Shown here: positions 6,591-10,400 of the stretch, piece by piece | Layout: every line of letters starts with the position of its first letter | Position numbering within the stretch: position 1 is the stretch's first letter | Assembly: GCA_035762085.1 (NCBI GenBank) | Contig: DASTPT010000002.1 | Span: 1 to 10,400, forward strand | Length of the DNA: 10,400 nucleotides | Direction of reading: 5' to 3' | From: HRBIN12 sp035762085 | GTDB taxonomy: Bacteria > Actinomycetota > UBA4738 > HRBIN12 | The notes under the pieces: model-generated | Told to the model about the DNA's origin: nothing | The model's input: the letters and a program-made list of their open reading frames with translations, nothing else | The model's database searches: none | Made by a program: the position numbers and the translations under genes

Positions 6591-6632
6591 GACACACGGT
6601 GGTGGCGGCCGTGTGTCAGTTGGGACACACGG
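6591..6632. repeat. triple CACACGG arms forming alternative hairpins
   Basis: GACACACGG occurs at 6591-6599 and 6624-6632, and its exact complement CCGTGTGTC at 6609-6617. The middle arm can pair with the left arm (9-base loop) or the right arm (6-base loop), but not both. The element lies in the roughly 240-base gene-free gap between divergent promoters at 6499 and 6738. It could be an attenuator-like switch, clustered protein-binding sites, or part of an intergenic repeat. Confidence 0.6.
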
Positions 6633-6737
6633 TTCGATACCTCGCGTGTCACGGGTGCGAATGAAGGGGGACCTACTGATTCGCGCACCCGCAACATCAT
6701 GCGACGCACGAGTTCATGAGCTGCAGCTCGACGGCGG

Positions 6738-6766
6738 TTGACTGCACCCTGTCGCAGTCATACCCT
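6738..6766 (+). promoter_or_regulatory. promoter of the RHH-PIN operon, leaderless
   Basis: TTGACT (6738-6743) and TACCCT (6761-6766) are separated by 17 bases. The predicted transcription start, about 7 bases after the -10, coincides with ATG 6774. No Shine-Dalgarno precedes that ATG, so the antitoxin mRNA is probably leaderless. Confidence 0.7.
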
Positions 6767-6773
6767 GTATGAC
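6757..6773. promoter_or_regulatory. perfect palindrome GTCATAC-CCT-GTATGAC, probable autoregulatory operator
   Basis: Seven-base arms with a three-base spacer cover the -10 box and end at the base before the antitoxin ATG. RHH antitoxins commonly bind such operators and repress their own operon. The position fits; binding is inferred. Confidence 0.65.
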
Positions 6774-7025
6774 ATGGCTGAACGGAAGACGCGGGTCCTG
6801 ACGGTATCGGTACCGCCCGAGACCGCAGACGACTTCGACCGGATCGCGGCCCGGGAAGGACGTAACCGCAGCGAGCTCTTCCGGGAGATGCTCGCCGTCT
6901 ACCGTACGTACCTCGAGAGCCGGACGTTCGAGTCACTGCAACGCTACGGCGCAGCCCGGGCCTCACAGCGTGGGGTCAGGACCGAGAAGGACGTCGAGAG
7001 GCTGATCCGGGAAGCTCGAGGGTGA
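6774..7025 (+). CDS. ribbon-helix-helix (CopG/MetJ-Arc type) antitoxin
   Basis: An 83-residue DNA-binding antitoxin for the PIN protein encoded immediately downstream. The RHH fold is visible: a beta strand TRVLTVSVPPE (residues 6-16), helix A (TADDFDRIAAREG, 17-29) and helix B (RSELFREMLAVYRTYLE, 32-48). A charged C-terminal tail (up to LIREARG) would wrap the toxin. ATG 6774 is used. The frame can be extended to a TTG at 6738, but that codon is part of the -35 box. The stop overlaps the toxin start as GTGA, giving coupled translation and tight stoichiometry. The palindrome on its promoter suggests self-repression, with derepression when the antitoxin is degraded. The RHH assignment is firm; which TA family it belongs to is less so. 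Confidence 0.85.
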   Translation: MAERKTRVLTVSVPPETADDFDRIAAREGRNRSELFREMLAVYRTYLESRTFESLQRYGAARASQRGVRTEKDVERLIREARG

Positions 7026-7432
7026 GGGTCGTCCTCCACACCAACATCTTGATCTCGGCATTCGTGTTCCCCGGCGGTGCTCCGGAGATGGTGTACCGCG
7101 GCGCACTCGAGGGGCGATACGAGCTCGTCACATCTCCCTCGCTGCTCGCCGAGCTCGGTCGCGTCCTCGGTGACAAGTTCGGGTGGGAGCCGTCGGTCGC
7201 CGAGGCTGCCGTGACACAGGTCGCACGTGTCGGCACCGTCGCCCGCCCCCGTGAGAGGCTCGCGATCGTCGCGGACGATCCCGCCGACGATCGGGTGCTG
7301 GAGGCGGCGATCGAGGGCGGTGCCGAGGTTATCGTCTCCGGCGATCGACACCTACTGCGGCTCGGCAAGTGGGGAGGTGTCGAGATCGTCCGAGCGGCCG
7401 TCTTCGTGGACCGGCTTGGCCTTCAGGACTAG
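7022..7432 (+). CDS. PIN-domain toxin (VapC-like, COG1569 type) with altered active site
   Basis: A 136-residue PIN-domain protein, the toxin half of the operon. Active members are Mg2+-dependent ribonucleases. It starts at GTG 7022, overlapping the antitoxin stop. The pattern MRVVLxTNILISAFVFPGGAP, the middle SPSLLAELGRVL (E44), VADDPADDRVLEAAIEGGAE (D89/D90) and VSGDRHLL (D108) is that of the 'putative toxin component, PIN family' group. The first metal-binding acid, normally D in L-D-T-N, is His here (H6, codon CAC at 7037-7039, one base from GAC). Loss of this Asp abolishes or cripples nuclease activity in characterised PIN proteins. The toxin is therefore probably inactive or serves only as co-repressor, unless the base is a sequence error. 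All other acids are kept and the frame is intact, so any loss looks recent. Confidence 0.85.
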   Translation: MRVVLHTNILISAFVFPGGAPEMVYRGALEGRYELVTSPSLLAELGRVLGDKFGWEPSVAEAAVTQVARVGTVARPRERLAIVADDPADDRVLEAAIEGGAEVIVSGDRHLLRLGKWGGVEIVRAAVFVDRLGLQD

Positions 7433-7660
7433 GGCAAACTGTGGCCGCCCCCGTCTACCGGTCCGTTCTACTGTCCTGTCGGAACAGGCGGAGCCGGGCG
7501 CACAGAACCGGAGTGCTCAAACCCTGCCGAGTGGCGCACGGTTCGATTCACTGCGCGTCGCCCACGCGCGCGCGAACTGAACCAGCGGACAGCATTCAGA
7601 GTCGCAGCCCCGCGGCTCATGTTGGATGTCCTCCAGCCGGTCGATGCGGGCGGATAGGCC

Positions 7661-7689
7661 TTGACACCCCTGATTGCCCGTCGCAGGCT
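7661..7689 (+). promoter_or_regulatory. candidate promoter of the first SLATT gene
   Basis: TTGACA (7661-7666), a perfect -35, stands 17 bases before CAGGCT (7684-7689), a near match to the TANNNT -10. Transcription would begin near 7696, giving a leader of about 15 bases to ATG 7711. It makes the SLATT gene independent of the toxin-antitoxin operon. Confidence 0.5.
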
Positions 7690-7710
7690 TTGGTCTTTAG
7701 GGCTGAGGTG

Positions 7711-8328
7711 ATGGCAGTGCCTAGATCGCCGGAGGGGCAGCCAGAGCAGAGGCTCGTGGCTCCGTGGTCCCCTCCCGTCCGCAACCTCCTGCAAGATTGG
7801 GGTAGGCGAGCAGATGCGGCCGCGCTCACGCACTACGGAACGGCTGCTCGTCTTTCCAGATTGAACTCAGCTCTGGGCATCCCTGTTGTCGTGTTGACCA
7901 CAGTGGCCGGGACGAGCATCTTCGCAACACTTCAGGAGGAGCAGAGTCTCCCCCTCAAGATCTTCGTCGGAGTGGTTATCGTTGGTGCTGCCATCCTGGC
8001 CGCGCTGCAGGCCTTCTTCAGATTCCCCGAGCGAGCGGAGCGACATCGGATAGCTGGAGCTCGCTGGGCTGCCTTCCGACGAGAGGTCGACAAGATGCTG
8101 TCGCTGCATCCCGACTACAAGGAAGCGTGGGGCGATCCCAAGCGATACCTGGACGGTCTGCAGGACCGGATGGACAATCTCTCCGCGGAGGCTCCTGAGA
8201 TGAGCGTGCGGTTGTGGGGACGTGCGCGGACTCAACACGGGTTGAGTCAGCCTCTGACGGAAGACGGCGGATTTGCGGAGAACAGCGCCTCAGACTCAAC
8301 GACAACACACATGCAAGCGCCCGAGTAG
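7711..8328 (+). CDS. SLATT-domain two-transmembrane protein (paralog 1)
   Basis: A 205-residue membrane protein that I read as a SLATT domain (SMODS- and SLOG-associating 2TM effector). In other systems this domain is predicted to form membrane pores as a suicide effector. A polar helix at residues 24-50 (LLQDWGRRADAAALTHYGTA) precedes TM1 at about 53-74, with the signature LGIPVVVLTTVAGTSIFATL. TM2 follows at about 82-103 (IFVGVVIVGAAILAALQAFF), then a charged helix (ERAERHRIAGARWAAFRREV). The tail after 165 is Ser/Thr-rich and looks disordered. It shares this layout and much of TM1 with the second SLATT protein at 9769. ATG 7711 is chosen; GAGG lies only two bases upstream, so a near start such as GTG 7708 is possible. 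No nucleotide-sensing partner (SLOG, SMODS) is adjacent in the window. The family call is from memory of the pattern. Confidence 0.78.
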   Translation: MAVPRSPEGQPEQRLVAPWSPPVRNLLQDWGRRADAAALTHYGTAARLSRLNSALGIPVVVLTTVAGTSIFATLQEEQSLPLKIFVGVVIVGAAILAALQAFFRFPERAERHRIAGARWAAFRREVDKMLSLHPDYKEAWGDPKRYLDGLQDRMDNLSAEAPEMSVRLWGRARTQHGLSQPLTEDGGFAENSASDSTTTHMQAPE

Positions 8329-8856
8329 CTTCGAGGAGCGAGTGCGTTAGAGCGGTGTGATGCGAGCACCGCACACGACCAGCCCGCTGAGAGGATGTTA
8401 CGTCCAGGGGACACCTACAAGCAGTCGGCCAACACTCACTGGTTCGACGGGGCGCGCAGGAACGGGTGGTCACTCGGTGAAGTCGTAACCCCGCGTCACG
8501 GGTTCGACGCGGTTCGCTTCGCCGTTCGACGCGGTTCGCTTCGCCGTTCCGTGTTACATGCGGCTCACTGCCTTGTGCCCACGGGATACACGGTCCTAGC
8601 TCACTCGGGGAAACGTCTACAGCACGCAGCGAGGCCTTCGCCTCTCCGCGCTCCACCTGCCGCAGTCGTCGTAGACATATCTCCCTACTGGCGTGCCTGA
8701 TGCGTCGGGCGTAGGAACCTCGCACGGAGGGAGAAGCAGATGCAGCGCCGACCCTCGGCGTGATCCGCCCGTCGACGTTCCCCTGTGAACGTGCCTGCTC
8801 GACCATGCGGTGATGGGCATCGTGGATGGCTGCGGACGATGGGGCGAGGTGGGTCG
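8329..8856. other. 528-base gap between SLATT 1 and the peptidase, with repeats
   Basis: No gene is supported. The one long frame (8395-8700) runs straight through a tandem repeat and lacks both family resemblance and a ribosome site. The gap holds an inverted repeat GCGGTG-9-CACCGC (8352-8372) soon after the SLATT stop and an exact 22-base tandem duplication (8502-8545). It also holds ACGTTC-CCCTGT-GAACGT (8775-8792), 64 bases before the peptidase start. I see no good -35/-10 pair for the peptidase gene. Confidence 0.45.
8502..8545. repeat. perfect 22-base tandem duplication
   Basis: Two identical 22-base units (8502-8523 and 8524-8545) begin GTTCGACGCGGTTC and are followed by four bases of a third unit. 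Each unit contains GGTTCG, the core of the intergenic motif seen elsewhere in the window. Confidence 0.85.
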
Positions 8857-9621
8857 ATGGCTCTGAATCTGAACGATCCGCGCCGAGCGAACGATCGTGG
8901 ATGGGGGCCTGGGTGGCAGGGCGAGGGATCGACCTGTCAACGGGACAAGTGGGTGGACCTGGACGTGATGTCCATGCGCGGGAAGGTGGTCCGCTTCCCG
9001 GCCCACAAGGTCGTCTCCCGTGACGGCAGGCTCCGGTTCGAAGAGGAGGTCGCGTTCGCCGGCGGCGTGCGCGAGGAGATCCGTGAACTCGTCTCCCTCC
9101 TACTGCAGGTCTCGGAGCGCCGTGGGTACATCAACCTGATGCCCGGGGCCTGCTGGGGCGGTGCATGTCGGCCGTGTAAGCGCCCGGACGGGACGCTCAC
9201 GACGACACCGTCCAATCACTCCTGGGGGCTCGCGCTCGACATCAACGCCCCCGACAACCCCTTCGGTGGCGCGACGCACACGATCGAACGCCCGATGGCG
9301 GACCTGTGGAACAAGTACGGCTTCCGCTGGGGTGGGGACTACTCGACCGACAAGGACTGGATGCACTTCGAGTTCATGGGAACGCCTAAGGACGCGGAAG
9401 CACTGACGGGGAGGGCGCGAGCGGAGCTCGCGGGGGAGGTGGATGAGTTGACTCCCGAGCAAGAGAAGGCCATCAAGCGGATGGAGACGTTCCTCGACTC
9501 GCTGACGGACGAGCTCGGTGGGCATGCAGGGGACGGCGAGCGGGAGGAGCGGGCGGCGACGCCGGCGGGCGCCGCCAAGCGCGTCGCGTTGGCGGTGCTC
9601 GAGAACGAGAAGGGTTCCTAG
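8857..9621 (+). CDS. M15-family zinc peptidase (VanY / endolysin-like)
   Basis: A 254-residue metallopeptidase of the type that cuts peptidoglycan stem peptides (D,D-carboxypeptidase or L-alanyl-D-glutamate endopeptidase). The zinc and catalytic pattern is complete: S119-x-H121-x-x-G-x-A-x-D128 (SNHSWGLALDINAP), then D167-x-x-H170 (DWMHFEF). DxxHFE is closer to phage endolysins of the Ply500 kind than to the ExxH of VanX/VanY. Ahead of it lies an unusual Cys cluster (C99, C104, C107, in PGACWGGACRPC). The C-terminal 60 residues (ELTPEQEKAIKRM onward) are charged and helical. No signal peptide or membrane segment is visible, so it would need a pore or lysis to reach the wall. ATG 8857 is used, with GAGGTGG five to six bases upstream; starts at 8785 and 8839 are less well placed. 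SLATT genes lie on both sides on the same strand. A domesticated prophage lysin is an alternative. Confidence 0.85.
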   Translation: MALNLNDPRRANDRGWGPGWQGEGSTCQRDKWVDLDVMSMRGKVVRFPAHKVVSRDGRLRFEEEVAFAGGVREEIRELVSLLLQVSERRGYINLMPGACWGGACRPCKRPDGTLTTTPSNHSWGLALDINAPDNPFGGATHTIERPMADLWNKYGFRWGGDYSTDKDWMHFEFMGTPKDAEALTGRARAELAGEVDELTPEQEKAIKRMETFLDSLTDELGGHAGDGEREERAATPAGAAKRVALAVLENEKGS

Positions 9622-9623
9622 AA

Positions 9624-9692
9624 GCGCTCGGTGAGCGCCTGACCGCACGTTCACCTCGCGAACCGGAAGACGTCGATCGGGCCGCCCGGTTC
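9624..9692 (+). other. inverted repeats between peptidase and second SLATT gene
   Basis: GCGCTC-GGT-GAGCGC (9624-9638) starts two bases after the peptidase stop. GAACCGG (9660-9666) pairs with CCGGTTC (9686-9692) around 19 bases. Neither has a T-tail, so complete termination is doubtful and read-through into the SLATT gene is plausible. Confidence 0.4.
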
Positions 9693-9768
9693 AGGACACC
9701 ACGCTCGCGGAGCGCCCGTTCGGACGTCGGCTCGTGTGTGCGGCAGGTTCGATCTGAATGGAGGGATG

Positions 9769-10400
9769 ATGGCGGGTACACCGACGCGGAGCGCAAAATC
9801 GGGCCGACCCGCGCTCGCCTGGGATGAGGAGCTCGACAACCTGTACCGGGCTTGGCAGCGGAGGATCGCCGCGGTCGAGCTCGGACACCGCAAGCTGTCC
9901 GATCGTCTGCAGCGCCGGTACCTCATGCTCGGTCTGCCGGTGGTCGTGCTGACGACGGTCATCGGCACGGCCGTGTTCGCCTCGCTCGCGGATGAGGAAC
10001 CGGTCGACACCGCCACGCGGGTCATCGTTGGATCCGTGAGCATCACGGCGGCGGTGCTTTCCAGTCTGCAGACGTTCCTGCGTTACGCGACGCGAGCGGA
10101 GGGCCATCGGGTGGCCGCCATCCGCTACGAGACGTTGCGTCGCGACGTTGCGGAGACGCTCGCCCTGCCGCTCGCGATGCGGAACGATCCGATCCGCGAG
10201 CTCGACAGTGTCCGCCTGCGGATGGACCGCTACGCGAAGGAGTCCCCGCCCATCGCGCAGCGGGAGTGGGAACGGCTCGAGAAGCAGTTCCATCTCTCGC
10301 CCGTTCCTCCGGATCCGCCGTGGAGGGGGGCCGTGAGGATCCCCGAGTCGCCTCCGTCCAGGGATGCTGCGAGCCCGGGAGAGGAGGCGGCCGCCGCGCG
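9769..10400 (+). CDS. SLATT-domain two-transmembrane protein (paralog 2), 3' end outside the window
   Basis: The frame is open for 210 codons to the window edge. A polar N-terminal helix (LDNLYRAWQRRIAAVELGHR) leads into TM1 at about 52-73, with LGLPVVVLTTVIGTAVFASL. This is nearly the same signature as in the SLATT protein at 7711. TM2 is at about 84-104 (RVIVGSVSITAAVLSSLQTF), followed by a charged helical region with RAEGHRVAAIRYETLRRDV. From about residue 175 it is Pro/Ser/Glu-rich, suggesting the domain is finished and a linker or tail runs on. ATG 9769 has GGAGG four bases before it; the adjacent ATG 9766 is in frame but too close to the ribosome site. The 147-base gap after the peptidase gene has no clear promoter, so co-transcription is likely. 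Its predicted role is a membrane pore or effector, as for other SLATT proteins; this is inference. Confidence 0.8.
   Translation, partial: MAGTPTRSAKSGRPALAWDEELDNLYRAWQRRIAAVELGHRKLSDRLQRRYLMLGLPVVVLTTVIGTAVFASLADEEPVDTATRVIVGSVSITAAVLSSLQTFLRYATRAEGHRVAAIRYETLRRDVAETLALPLAMRNDPIRELDSVRLRMDRYAKESPPIAQREWERLEKQFHLSPVPPDPPWRGAVRIPESPPSRDAASPGEEAAAA

Noticed and set aside
6738..6773. TTG start adding 12 residues to the RHH antitoxin
   Set aside because: The TTG is the first three bases of the -35 box, so it would lie outside the mRNA.
8502..8549. CRISPR-like array
   Set aside because: The two 22-base units are directly adjacent with no spacers, and no cas genes are present.
8395..8700. Plus-strand frame of 101 codons between SLATT 1 and the peptidase
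   Set aside because: It translates the tandem repeat, has no ribosome site or recognisable domain, and its composition is not that of the neighbouring genes.
9651..10293. Minus-strand frames of 131 and 200 codons
   Set aside because: Antisense to the second SLATT gene, which has clear transmembrane helices and a good ribosome site.

Overview
The window looks like chromosomal DNA from a high-GC Gram-positive-type bacterium, most likely an actinomycetote. The GC content is high throughout, codons end mostly in G or C, and promoters have a TTGAC(A/T) -35 with a TANNNT -10. There is at least one clearly leaderless start, and an LLM oxidoreductase related to F420 enzymes. This placement is inferred from composition and gene content only.

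Left part (351-3570, minus strand): a three-gene catabolic operon read right to left. It encodes an LLM-class (F420/flavin type) oxidoreductase, a nitrilase-superfamily N-carbamoyl-beta-alanine amidohydrolase (beta-ureidopropionase type) and a dihydropyrimidinase/hydantoinase. Spacing is tight (11 bp, then an ATGA overlap). The two hydrolases are successive steps of reductive pyrimidine (or hydantoin) breakdown. The dihydropyrimidine dehydrogenase that makes their substrate is not in the window.

Middle part (3571-6773): small genes and regulatory DNA. It holds an orphan 40-residue ribbon-helix-helix (RHH)-like protein with its own palindrome and stem-loop, and a zinc-free MDR quinone-reductase-like dehydrogenase. 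A probable leaderless 7-codon uORF precedes the dehydrogenase and overlaps its start. Then come two small membrane-protein candidates and a 107-residue beta-rich protein of unknown role with a very good promoter. A repeated CACACGG-containing motif is scattered through the gaps and forms alternative hairpins at 6591-6632.

Right part (6774-10400, plus strand): an accessory, conflict-system-like region. A leaderless RHH antitoxin overlaps a PIN-domain toxin whose first catalytic Asp is replaced by His. Next come a two-transmembrane SLATT-domain protein, an M15 zinc peptidase resembling phage L-alanyl-D-glutamate endolysins, and a second SLATT protein that runs off the window.

The best candidate for an undescribed system is the SLATT / M15 peptidase / SLATT arrangement. 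It pairs putative membrane-pore proteins with a peptidoglycan-type peptidase that has no signal peptide, in the manner of a holin-endolysin pair. Function and operon membership are inference.
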